Shown: in pieces, positions 1 through 12,184 of the stretch
Position numbering within the stretch: the first letter of the stretch is position 1
Layout: each line of letters begins with the position of its first letter
Source: Helicoverpa zea
Lineage: Eukaryota > Arthropoda > Insecta > Lepidoptera > Noctuidae
Direction: 5' to 3'
Assembly (NCBI RefSeq): GCF_022581195.2
Contig: NC_061472.1
Location: 11,160,001 to 11,224,000 of the forward strand
Length of the DNA: 64,000 nucleotides
Made by a program: the position numbers and the translations under genes
Notes under the pieces: model-generated
Seen by the model: the letters and a program-made list of their open reading frames with translations, nothing else
What the model was told of the DNA's origin: nothing
Database searches by the model: none

Positions 1-1189
1 ACCTCTTTGTAAACCATCTCCTTGCATCTTCAAAGAGTTTACCATCAAATAGTCAGTCTCGTGCTTATAGACAGTTATCTCAAGACGTAGGAACAACGAT
101 CGTCGCTTGTCGTCATTCGTACAATGCGGTGCTCGTTCTCACCGTATGGAAACATTTGCCTTTAGAACGGGCAATGGAACACGTATACAAACAGAACTTC
201 TTTTTATTTTGACGTGTGTTGATTTTGCTTACAAGATTGTTGCTTCGGAATCATTTCAGTTCTTCTTAACATGCCTATACAGGAATGAATTTTAAGCAGT
301 GCACAAAAAAAAACTGGTGGTCCAGAATCATTAACAGAACATATCTGGATCATCAGTAAACATTTTTTTTCATTCTTTTGTCCGCCCTAAAATCAGCAAA
401 ATATGGATACTAACTATTCTCACGCGCTTGGAGCAGCGCTCGCGTCAGTAAACCGGTTTTGTGTTGCCGCGCTGTGCCTACTGTGACGACTGTGACCGTA
501 CAATCGGTTACAAAATAAACATCTTTCGATATCAATAACTTTTCTTTTTTGTACTAAAACACGACAAAATAAAAATATATGTATCTATAAAACTTATTAA
601 ACTATAAGTTGACAAAGTTTGCGCACTGGATAAAATTCATTCCTCTATACATATAATACTTTTAAATAATTCCAAAAATTCAGCGCACTGCTATAATCAT
701 TATCATTTCATATCATATCCAAACTGAACAAAATCTCCTCGGCTCGGTGACGGTCTCTCGACAAAAGGAAACAATATTTCCATCGAGGTCCCGAGGGAAG
801 GCGCGGGACGGACACAAGTGCTCTCGTGACATATAAAACGTTTGCCGAACATGGGACCTACATATAAATTGCTCGTATTATACTCAACGTTTTTGTATGG
901 AGAAGAAAACTTATGAGTTCGTTTATTAATCCTATATCTACATTCATTATGTAGTATGATTTATTCTGTTAAAGTAAATTCTGTTCATGTATTAATTTGT
1001 CTGTTAATTTGTTTCAGGTAATACAGTGTTTGACTACTATAAACTACGAGATTGTAAGTTATTAGAAGTTGAATACTTAATTACTACCAGTGAAAGACAT
1101 GCTTACATGTAAGTAATAGTTATTTGTTATACAAGAGTGCAAAGTTGCTTTTTAACCGCGGGCTCAATGTTGATGACCGAGCAAGCGAA
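1..1189. other. Non-coding, probably dystrophin intron
   Basis: AT-rich sequence with no supportable exon, RNA gene or mobile element. It lies upstream of the first dystrophin exon in the window. That exon enters in phase 1, so it is internal, and this stretch is most simply read as intron. The short open frames have no recognisable domains. Confidence 0.5.
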
Positions 1190-1244
1190 GGATTCTAAAA
1201 TTGAAACACGAGCGTAGCGAGTGTTTCAATAAGAATTAGAATCC
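1190..1244. repeat. Nested hairpin (MITE-like repeat core)
   Basis: The outer arms GGATTCTAA (1190-1198) and TTAGAATCC (1236-1244) are perfect reverse complements. Inside them TGAAACAC (1202-1209) pairs with GTGTTTCA (1221-1228). The flanks carry AGCGA-rich sequence on both sides. Such arm-within-arm symmetry is typical of a palindromic MITE. I cannot see outer ends or a target duplication. Confidence 0.5.
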
Positions 1245-4200
1245 TGAGCGATAGCGAGGGAATCAAAAGAGCACAAGGTGAAAAATCTTTGCACTCGAGT
1301 GCAACACGTAACTTTTCATCCCACCACATCGAGGAAATTACTAAATGCAAAAAAAAAACAAAATGGCGCGTACATATGAGTATCAAATTAAAAAGAAGTA
1401 CCTATTAAAGTTCATTTATTTGAAAACTCAGTTTAAAAATGAAACGAGGTTAAAAATCTATGTAAAAACAATAATAAAAATTACTTAATTATTTGAATAA
1501 TGATTTTAAGCAGTATTTTATTTGTTTAATATGTATTTGTTTGAAAAGTCTTATCAAGATTGTCACAAATGGAGTATTGCACACGATGTTCTAAATTCAA
1601 ATCACTTTGCCGCTCTAGAGGATAAAAACGGCTTTTGCGCTCAGATATCAAAGGGTAAAACTACTCTTTCCGAGATGGTGGGATGAAAATAATATTATTT
1701 AATTAGTATAGCACCTTGTTACGGTTTCGAAAACCACTCCATCATTCTGTACATACTTGTTCTCTTGAAACGTAGGTAATAATGATCATATACCTTAAAG
1801 GTATGTGCACCCATAAGTAGACAATAACTTCTCGCGTAGGTATCTCTGGAGCAGTCGATACCGCCCACAGGAGTGATACCGCGGGTGATTGATGAACGTC
1901 GCGGGAACTTGATCAATTATCATTATTTTTTCCCCGCAGATTGATGATGGCAGCCAAATTAAATTATTTCACAACTTTGTTATAGCGCAGCCATTTAAAT
2001 TATAAAAGGTGACAGTTTAATATCGAACTGTAGGGTGAACACAGCCACGTTTAAAAACAGGAAAACTGAACAGTCAAGTTTAAATGATATGCATGATGTT
2101 TTCAACAACTTGTCAGTATTTATCAGATTTGCTTCTTTTGACAATTTTGGGACAAAAAATCAGGCTTATTATGAGAAAAGACTACAACAAAATTCTTTGA
2201 AAAAAAGCTCATTAAAGCAGGTAATTGGAAATGAGTGTCGGCTCGTGGAGCCGCTACGGAACGTAACAGACTGTCAACATTTAAAATAATCTCTTCCTTG
2301 TTGAAATGATAGACATTGAATTTTTAATACCCCTTGAGATAGAAGCTAAAGAAAAGTAGGAGCTTTCTAACTTTCCCAAAACAATTTGCGAAATGGTGAA
2401 GAAGAGAGTAGGTACTTTTGTGTTTTGTTATTTGATACTCTGGTAATAAATAATAGGGTCCGTGTGTAACAGCAGTAAGGAATAAATAACAAAGAAACAC
2501 TATCCCAATTAGGATAAAACACACGTTCAACACGGAACTATTTCACTTCCGCTAAAAGTAAAATTTAAGTTTTTGCTACACTTATGAATGAGTCCCGCGT
2601 CGACCGTAATGTGAATTTGATTTACTAACCTGTAGCAAAGTACCTACATGTTTAACCAATTGATATCCGAGTTGAGATCGTAGGGCATATTTTATGCTGA
2701 AGTTTTGTCAGTGGATATTTTTGTAAAGCATAAAATAAAATTCTATATAAATCTGTACTTAGAAACAAACATAACAGCTTAGAAGCTTGGAGCATACAAA
2801 CAGCAACAATACAGCAATAAAAAACGAATCCATGTGAATAATCCTTTGAAATATTTGGCGGCGTGTTGTCGACATGTCCCCCTCACTAGCGCGTGATTAT
2901 CCGCCCAAGATGGCGGCCACGGTTGCGCGGGAAAAGCATATTTTCAACACAAATCATTCATTTTCCCTGTATTATTGGTATTGAAAACCTCATATTTTTT
3001 TTTATTTGAGTAAACTACATGTAAAATCCAATTATATTAATAAAATCCAGGAATAATATTGAATATAAGATCTAAATCTAAAATAGAAATGTGAGTTTTC
3101 CTGTTTAATGAAAGTAAATATACCGTGGGAAATGTAGCGGAGGAGCTTATCGGATTTGCGCAAACACTGCCCGTCTTAGGTTATTGAATTGTGAGCACTA
3201 TGCGTGGTGACCCGTAATGGTAACTATTATTATTGTTGCGGTTGTCTACGTTTACTTTAGAGATTGTGCCATTTTTATCAAGGATATTAGATAGCCTATT
3301 TTCTAAAAGTATGGCAAGCTTACTATTCCTTCGTCTGGCCTACTTACGACAATATCAAACACGACAATACCACAATAAAAACCCCCGCGTTTCTGTAATA
3401 GCCATAACCGAGTAATTCCTTGTCCACGTGCCATAAAACCTCCCAGTGTGACCATTCTCGCAACAGCCGCCGGCTGAAAGGGTTGCCAGCTCATCGGCTG
3501 ATCACAACAACGGATATTTTCTTTTCATTTATTACCCGAAATTCCAGCTAAAAAACTGACGAGTTGTATAAAAGGGGTTTCAATTATATTAAAAAAGAGG
3601 TAAAAGCGAATTGGACGGAATAACAGCCTCCAGGACGGTTAGTGAGGCTTTAATGTAGCCGCTCCGGTTTACACCGACTAATTCTTGTTACACGAATAAT
3701 TTTCTAGCTCTAGCTATCGGTGGCCATCTGATTGGATCTCTGCGGATATTCCTCGTTACAGTAGCTACTCTACACTCGACATCTTTAAGTAGTTTGTATA
3801 TTTGGTACCGAGAAAAATAAATGGAGATCTTGATGTTGTGCACAAAACCGCAAATAAAGTTATGATAAATTTACTTAGGTTGTAAACTAAAATAACAAAT
3901 ATCTAATTTCATGATACACGTTTGTGTAGCTCAAACATTATTGTTTTAGTTTGGGAAAATAAGTAAGTTACGAGGCACAATATCTTACCACAATTTCTGA
4001 ATAAAAACGGAAACTTATTATTCTAGGTGATGTAGTCCATAATTTAATTTAGTCCCTGAATACGGCACGGCTTACTAAGTTTAATAAGAAAACCTTATCT
4101 TGTTTATTTTGTACGCCATCATACAGCGTAGAGGATAAATATGGAGCACGCATAAACTTAGCATAAATATGAAAGTTTCAATGTTTGTCCGCCGCGTGGT

Positions 4201-6729
4201 CACCCTACTCGTTTCATTATTCATGCATTTTCATGGAAATTTATTACACGAAAGATTTCCTACGGAGAGCATTTTGTTTAAGCTGATGTATAAATATATA
4301 AAATTAAATGTTTTACAGGATTATGTGATGCTGGAAGTGTTATAGTTTGTTAAGGTAACTGTTTTATTAGTTCAGTTGTTCCAGTGGGATGTTTTGTTTC
4401 AAAAGATTTATAAAGCGATCTAGCGACGTTTCGTTTTCGTTTTTATTGAGGAAGAATAATGTGAAGGGCTATTAGAATAGGAGGGGCGTTAATGAGGTTC
4501 GTCCCATTGGGTTTTTGATAACCATTGCGTTGCTTTATCTATAGTTAAATGAAATAGCATTTATTTCCCGAAACCTCGTCATAACTTGAACCCCGTTTTG
4601 ATTTCCTTTGACAAATGTGGAACATTATAAAGTTGAACAAGCGTACATACAGATTCGATAGTTAACCTGTAACTAGTGAAGTTGAAAGCGTGCCGCCAGT
4701 AAAGTTTGGATTACGTTCGGTTAGTCGCGTAATCGCTTGGTAACAGTTAAGTGATAACAGCGTGTTGTAGTTAACAGACATTACTGCGACCTGTGTTTGT
4801 GGTGGATGAGATATTGGAACTGAATGTACAGATTTGTTTGTTTATGAATTCGGTAGCGTTAATAGCGAAGAGCTTGATTAGAACTATTATAATATATTGA
4901 AGAAAGGGAACTAAAGTCAATAGATTGATGTGTGAGATATATTTTTTCTGTGTTAATATATCAATAACTGAACGGTATTTTTTAACCAAATGTTGGGCTT
5001 ACCAGAAATATTTACTTTTTGAACTTTTGCTTTAGTTAAAATCCCAATCACTACTAAGATAATAAACCAGGCTACCACTCCACCATCAGCCGTTACCACA
5101 GACATAACACATAACCCTCAATATCTGGATATTGCCTATATTTCACCCCACCTCGCCCCACCCCGCCCCCCGCGGTGGGGTGACGGGGCGGCCAGGTATT
5201 GTGCGGTTCGCGTAAATCTGACGTCCGGCCGTCCGGCGGGACGCGTGATAAATTGTCACCGGCTTTCTGCTCTTTACGAGAGGAAATCATCTTATATGAA
5301 ATGGTATTTATATTTTGTGTATGTATAGTTGATTGACAGATTTTTCTATTTTATATGTGGATTTTAATTTCCGACTTGTCGCCTGTAGTTACCTAACTGA
5401 CTTAAAATTCAAATAGCAGATTATTGTCTGGAAAATCCTTCTTCTATCCTTTTGTTGGCTATGAAAACAAAGCATGAAAGGCAAATTACAGGAAGTTAAT
5501 TAAAAAACACGCCTTTAAAAATGATTTGAAGGAGATCTAAATTCTCTTATAACATCTTCGGTAAAAAGTAATTCAGTGAAAGTTAATGTCTAAGAAAAAC
5601 ACTTTTCTTTATGAATTTTAAACAGTATTGATCGTCATCCAGTTTTTATGAAAATGTATCAGCTTTTATTTTAAGTAACAAAGCTGTTAGTATAAAATAA
5701 TTACAATATGGAGGAAAATTACCAAAACACTGGCTTCAGTCCCTCGGGTCGTACTCTACTTACACAAATGACTTCCAAGTTATATTTTTTCAGGCTAAGT
5801 TGCCCTAACTTCACAAATAAAGGTGGAAGCTTTTCAAGAAGTCCTTCAGGTATGAAATTATTAGAATTGGAAGGAAAATATAAGTTACAGTTTACCACAA
5901 AAGTATAAACAGTATCTACTGTTTTATCGTTAATTTTAAGCAATTTATTTTCAAAGTTATTCTTACTCATAAAATATTATAAATGCGAAAGAAATTGTCT
6001 ATCTGCATGCCGCGCTTTCACGCTAAACCTACTTAACAGATTTAAATGGGGCACACATACAGTTTAGCGCCTGAGAAAGTAAATAGGATACTTTTAGGGA
6101 AATAGTAATTAAACAATTTCTTTAAAACTAGAACACATACACTACAACAGAATACTTATCATTCTGTCTGCAAACAGGAGCACATTTATATAGAAATAAA
6201 ATAATTCGTGTTAAGTGCACTTTCAGACATGTTTATCGCCGATAAAGTAGTCTCGCAGCGCACTTTACAGCTTCTCTACAATTTAAAACTTACCTGGGAG
6301 TGATATCTTATAATATACCAGGTATCTTCTAGCTAGACTATAGTTAAAAGCATCTGCTTCTAGTAAAATAGTGCAAGTTTATTGCACATCATGTTCGCTT
6401 TACCAGGTAGACACTGATGCGTGTCATACTACCCATTCATATCCATTAAAGTTTTATGTTCCATGTTTTATGAGCTAGACGATAAATATTATAAGCTAGC
6501 TTTAAATATCCTAAAGTACTTTTAACTAAATAAATAAATAAACTACACGTCCAAGACAAACTATTTTCTCATCGCATCCGAAGCAAACATAGTCTGTAAA
6601 TCTTCTAAACAGAACAACAGCCAGATCTTCGACAAATAACTGAAATACTACAAAAACTCCCCTCGTGTGCTTTCACATCAAAAGAGTATCTCAAGCGATT
6701 CTTCCGCATCGCTACTCGAATGCCGCCCG
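1245..6729. other. Non-coding, no recognisable element
   Basis: Over 5 kb of AT-rich sequence without a credible exon or element. A C-rich, partly self-complementary patch lies around 5140-5190. The short open frames have no homology I recognise and no splice context. Confidence 0.45.
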
Positions 6730-6780
6730 CCGAACGACTGCCGAACATTGCCGAACGTTGCCGAACATCCCCGAACGTCT
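6730..6780 (+). repeat. Five-copy 10-bp tandem repeat (CCGAAC-based)
   Basis: Five consecutive decamers each begin CCGAAC, followed by GACTG, ATTG, GTTG, ATCC and GTCT variants. The 10-bp spacing puts each copy on the same face of the helix. It could be a degenerate microsatellite or a cluster of binding sites; the sequence does not decide which. Confidence 0.6.
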
Positions 6781-9364
6781 GTGACACGGAATGATGGAAC
6801 TGACACTGACATAATTATAATCATAAAAGTTTGACACAGCAGATTGTGACGCTGATTTAAATTACGGATTTTAATTAACAATACTTCGTCCATAAAAATC
6901 TAATTTAGTTTATTTCGCGCTCGAAAAAACGCTCTGAGTTTGAACGTTTTTACACAGGAAAGTTATCGATCCGTGCAAAAACTTATCAATACAAAACATC
7001 ACATTTTACTAGTTAAAATGTAGAAACCAATAAACACATCTATTCACGCGTGCAAAACACTAATTGGTTGACAGGATTACGTGGTCGTAGTCAATTATTT
7101 TATCAAAGCTACACCAAAATTCGAAATTTCGGTTTTGTAAAGGACTTTAGCAAATTAGTAATGAATGGAATTTAGTCGGCAATAGGCAGGTACTTAGCCC
7201 TCGTGGTGTCGGCGCGGCCCGTGGAACGGAACGTAACTTATTAGGATGTTGGAGCGGATTATAATCACTTTGTGCTCACTAACGCGCGGGAACAGCTATT
7301 GTTTTGATTTTATTGCTGTAAATTCAAACGCCTGTTTACTATTATTCATTTTTATTAATATTGTGTGATGAATAAAATTTTTACCATGGAAGTGATTATT
7401 ATAATACACAGATGCTTTAAACTGAATCTATCAAGTACAATTCGCTAGTCTATTTACTTTATATTGGTTATTAATTTATGAGGCCAAGGGCTCACGCATT
7501 AGTCAAAATATTATTTGAGTGAAAAGAAAACATGTTTTCTTTGAGGCAACTAAGGAAGCTGAACTTAAGACAACACGACACACAAAAAATTAAGCTCCTC
7601 TCTCGAGACAAGAACAGCTGAGCTGTCTACCACGAAGAGTGGCATCCTCATGACGTCACTAAGTGGCCTCCCTCCGTACCTCGCACCCCGTTGGTCATCC
7701 ATCACTGGTTACAAGCCGCCCCTCTCTTCACTGACGTGGTATAGTGTCTGTCCCCCATTGACTAGCTGACATTAGAGGAAACATGTGCTTCATGGTACTG
7801 AAAAACTGTAATGACATCTTGTAGGAATTTAGTTTAGTTAGTTTTTTTATTCGGCAATTCTCAAAAAAATATTCTTTCTCAGTAATTGTAAGATCTACAC
7901 TTACGACAATCATTATGTGCTCTTCAAGATATTGTAAGGCAACAATTTCTTGATAATTTATTGTACCCCATTTTTCCGAAGTAGGAAAGCGTAATAAACA
8001 GCACAGCATTTTCCAGCAAACTAGGTTAAAGCGCGGTTGTGACTGACAGCTTATCAATATGTCTCCCAGCCGATGTGGAGCCAATATGTTAAGAAAGCTT
8101 ATTTTGCCAACATCATATAAATTATATTTACCCAGCTGAAACATTCTAGGTACAAAGATTTATAAAATGGCAAACTTTCAACAAGGCAATATCTGATATT
8201 TGCGATGTAGTTATTTCGTTACTGACACAACACAGAAAGAGCTCCCAATTCGCAAATATGATTTGTCGACTATTGACAATGTATATCGTTCCCCAGAATT
8301 CTGTCTGAAGCATAATTCTGTTACATATATTCTTACCTTTTGTCTTAAAGCGAATCCTTTTTACCCCTTTCTGTACCTGATAAAATATTGTAATCAAATC
8401 TATGCTTGTTACAATTTCCATAAATAACAGGCAAATTGTGTTAACTTTGACCGGTTCGCTGTGGTGTAAAAAGTGCGAACATAGTGTAAAATTGTCACAG
8501 CGCTCGCAAAAACCGGCTCGTCCCGCTGTGAACCGGTTGCAGCCGGAACAAACTGGTTTAATTAAAGAGTGCCTCTTTGCCGTACTTATCATTTAGATTT
8601 TTACACTTTGCTGTGACCTCAGAAGAGTTAGTGGACGTAATTTGAATTGCACAAAATGCACCGAGGTATTGGTTAAGCAAATTAGCAAAAGCATGTAGCT
8701 GCTTTATATGCAATATAGTGACACGTTTTGTAAAAATATAAATTGAAATAACTCGGTAAAAAGAACAAATGAACAACAATTTCCTGAACCAACTCCATGA
8801 ATGACAAATACAATATGTCCGCGTGCCCAAATGGCTACAAAACAAAACTAGCTAGTAGTTTTTATGTAGGTTGTAGTAATGGTCGGGCATTACGTCGTTA
8901 GATATCTGTCACAGTTCATTGCCGGGCCGAGTCGCGCGCGCCGCACCCGGCCCGCAATCTCGCAAGACGTGCACAGCTGACAAATTGAATTGAACCCGTT
9001 AGGGGCACCACGAGATTGTTAAAGAATGTATTTTTGTTTTATTTCAGACATTTATATGAGTATCTTATTTTTGAAAAGTCAAAATTAATTAGGGTTATCT
9101 TCGGGAAAATGACCTGTAAAGCTTATTTACAAGCGTTAATAAACAATTAATTAATGAAAGTGTTGCGCTCTGTTTTATTCTGTTTATAAATGCAAAATCC
9201 GCACATTTCTGCTCTGTTCGTGTTAATTACGTTTAAACTTCACTCCTTGCTTGAGAATAGGTTGGTAGTTAGTAAAACTGCTGATGATGAATACATTGAC
9301 GTTGTAACTCAACCCGATAATATTGAAACTGTCACATAAATCCGGTGTCGCATGGTCACCATAG
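6781..9364. other. Non-coding, probably intron
   Basis: No exon is supported. Two adjoining minus-strand open frames of about 140 codons (7728-8144 and 8146-8592) show no domain, no splice sites and ordinary intron composition, so they are not called. Around 8449-8536 the octamer ACCGGTTC appears near its reverse complement GAACCGGT, with CACAGCG and CGCTGTG between them, which is a weak inverted repeat. A GC-rich patch lies at about 8925-8970. Confidence 0.4.
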
Positions 9365-9500
9365 CTAGTTGATTGGTTGGTTGTTGGGACATGTTCAGCG
9401 AATCAATCGCGCCCTCACTGATTGATTGGCTGATGCATTAGCTCGGCTAATATGCCGCCAATCCTGCGCTCTCTGCCATTTGTCAATCACTGATTGATTA
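9365..9500. promoter_or_regulatory. Cluster of TGATTGAT-like motifs
   Basis: TGATTGAT occurs at 9419-9426 and 9491-9498, the inverted form AATCAATCG at 9401-9409, and GTTGATTGG near 9369. TGATTGAT is a known composite Exd/Hox binding sequence. Four occurrences in about 130 bp of intron could mark an enhancer, but this rests on motif matching alone. Confidence 0.25.
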
Positions 9501-11640
9501 CAATTTAGTCTATTGTTACTTTTGCATAGCTAAATAGAAGCAACATTTTAGTAAGTAGGACCGTCAGATAACGAGTTTATGTTAATCTGTAAAAGTTATT
9601 ATTTATTTCTCCTCAATACACATTATTATTTTTTAATTCGTCTGTCGAAAATCCTTGTGAAAAGAGCTTTCAGCTTAATCGCTGACGTCTTTTCTAAATT
9701 ATAGAATGAAATAAACAAAAGAGGTTTCGATTCATAGTATTTTCTTTACACTTTACATAATAAAAATACTTAGTAGTTAAGAAAACTAAGAGTCTTCCAT
9801 AGAATTCACACTGAAAAGAAACATCCCACACAATCTTGACTATGTATTACGTAGATAAATTGCAAATTAAGTTCTTATTATTCATAAAAAAAATATTTGG
9901 GGTTTTTTATATAAAAAATCAGAATACAAAAACGAGTAAAATCAATAATGAAGTGAGGCGAGCGACTCAATTGAGATAAAATAATTCGACGACAACGTGT
10001 ATGTGGCCACGTATCAATGTGTGTGTGTGATTGTGCGAATGTGTGAGCTTAACTCATTACAGAGTTTTTGTGATTCGACAATTTGTTCCATTGTAACGAG
10101 TTCAATTTGCGATTTTTTCTTGTCATAAAGAATATGAAGAATATCGAATAATTCTACAATATTGTTAAGTCACACACATTTTAGAAAAACGATGAAGTCT
10201 ACGTTATTAAATCGTATGCTATGTTGAACGAGAAAAAAACTGATGGTCATTAATACCACATTATATGATAATAATTTTGCTGTTACTTAGTTACGAACTC
10301 AATAACTGTCAATAACAATAATGTATTGTTATGTTGCTGCTTTTATAAAAGCATTTTCTTTCATGTTTGTTTCCTGTTTCCTCATTAGCAATAGAAATAA
10401 AGATGTAATTAGTGAATACATTGCCGCAATGTTTTCACCTATTCATGGTTTATTATTATTATACAATATTGGATGTGAAGTTTTGATGTATATTTGCTAA
10501 TGGTAGTGGTCAATATTGCTCGTTTTATTACATCAAAGTCTAGTAGAAGCTGATTGGTTTCTGTAATTTTGTTTTGAAAATAGTTTTTAATCTAATTGGA
10601 TTTTGAGGCAGACTACTTTTAAATTATATAACTTAACAAATCACATCTTAAGTGGATGACGTTGTCAGACATCTTAGCGTATTGAGAGATACAAAACAAT
10701 TAATCTCGAATAAATCTGCTGCAAAACAAGTTAAATGAAGCCTGAAGCTGTAGAATTAAGATTAGAATTATTCATGACTTGTAAATATTAACTCGGGCAT
10801 GAAATACTAGTGTGCTGAGGAAAGGGATAAATGTTTCTTTGCCATATAATAATATTTTAGTTTAGTCTAGTTTGTTAATACTATTGAGAATTACTGTTTG
10901 GATATTGGATAGTTTTGTTTTTAATTTGTTATTTCTTAAGCTCATTACAATAAAACCTTTTACGTCAGCAGTCCAAGCATAACACAGACAAAAAGTAACA
11001 TTTTACGTTTGTGTGTTCCACTGTCCCGTGACATCACCTCTACAAGAGCGACGATCAGAGAAAGTAACAAAGCTGACAATATTTTTTCGCTAAAGGCAAA
11101 TAAAAATGCCATGAATTCGGAAACGACACACAAATTATATTTTATTTATAAAAATAAAAATACAATGCCGGCCCGAAAAAATGGGACACACAAAAATAAT
11201 CCGAAAGAAGTCCCATGAATAATGAAAGGGCGTTCAGGCGCTGTGACGTCACGGCCGGTGTTGCCAGCCTGTGGAGTGACAAATGTAGTACGGTCACACG
11301 TTATCTATGCACCGACCCTCGTATGAATGTTACTATTCCTGCTCGCGGGTTGGCTTTTATTTTTATTCTCACATTTTTGGGAAGTAAGTTAAGCTACATT
11401 TGACGGCTCGTATGACGTAGGTCACGGGATTGTTCTTGCGAGAGACAAACAAATAACTGTCATTGGCACGCCAAGATACTTCTTTTGTCTTTAATTGTAG
11501 ATACATCAGAAATACATATTATGGCAGTAATTAGTTACTATCGAAAACACTCCCACATTGACACTTAGTTAACTATTGTTCGTGTTGACTGTATTTATTT
11601 ACCTGTGTAATAAATTGGGCCAAACAGATTGGCGAGAGCG
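9501..11640. other. Non-coding, probably intron
   Basis: AT-rich sequence with a short GT-rich run near 10016-10032. I see no exon or mobile element. Confidence 0.4.
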
Positions 11641-11713
11641 GCTGTTTTGTTAGGTTTTTAACAAAACGTGAGGCTGGCCAGCGCCCCGGGCCCCCGGGAT
11701 ACGAAATCCCGGG
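11641..11713. repeat. Two adjacent hairpins, one GC-rich
   Basis: GTTTTGTTA (11644-11652) pairs with TAACAAAAC (11659-11667). CCCGGGAT (11693-11700) pairs with ATCCCGGG (11706-11713) across a 5-nt loop. The GC-rich stem contrasts with its AT-rich surroundings, which suggests the core of an inserted repeat. Its borders are not visible. Confidence 0.45.
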
Positions 11714-11890
11714 CTTTGGCGGCCAATGCCCTGGCTCGTGCTTTGCTCTGACGTATACCTACTTTAGTTAGCGGTATTTATTTACCTAGGTATCTGAACA
11801 TATCACAATGTATTGTAGGATAGCTCTGACTTAAATGATTATCTTTTTGAACAACCTGCAATTTATTTCGTTTATATGTATGTATAAAAC

Positions 11891-12184
11891 TACTTGTTGC
11901 AGCCTTTTTATCGTCCCACTGCTGGGCACAGGCCTCCTTTCTCACGGAGAAAGATTGAGCATTAATCACCACGCTTGCTCAATGCGGGTTGGTGATTTCA
12001 GACTTTATAGTCCAGGTTTCCTCAAGATGTTTTTCTTCACGTTTTTATCAGCCATTGGTGTCTAAGATTACATAGAAAGTACGTACAAACTTAGAAAAGT
12101 TGCATTGGTACTTGCCTGACCTGGAATCGAACCCACACCCTCATACTCGAGAGGTTGGTTCTTTACCCACTAGGCCACTACGAC
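11891..12184 (-). mobile_element. tRNA-headed SINE with a distinct 3' tail
   Basis: Read on the minus strand, a tRNA-like head with a B box close to GGTTCGATTCC lies at about 12120-12184. It is followed by about 70 bp of body and a tail containing CCAGCAGTGGGACGAT near 11915. The head and body match the SINE at 17764-18144, but the tail is different. The two families therefore share an RNA polymerase III promoter module and have acquired different, probably LINE-derived, 3' ends. I find no clear target-site duplication, so the borders are approximate. Confidence 0.7.

Noticed and set aside
7728..8592. Two adjoining minus-strand open frames of 138 and 148 codons
   Set aside because: No domain, no splice context, ordinary intron composition and no sign of a common protein; consistent with chance.
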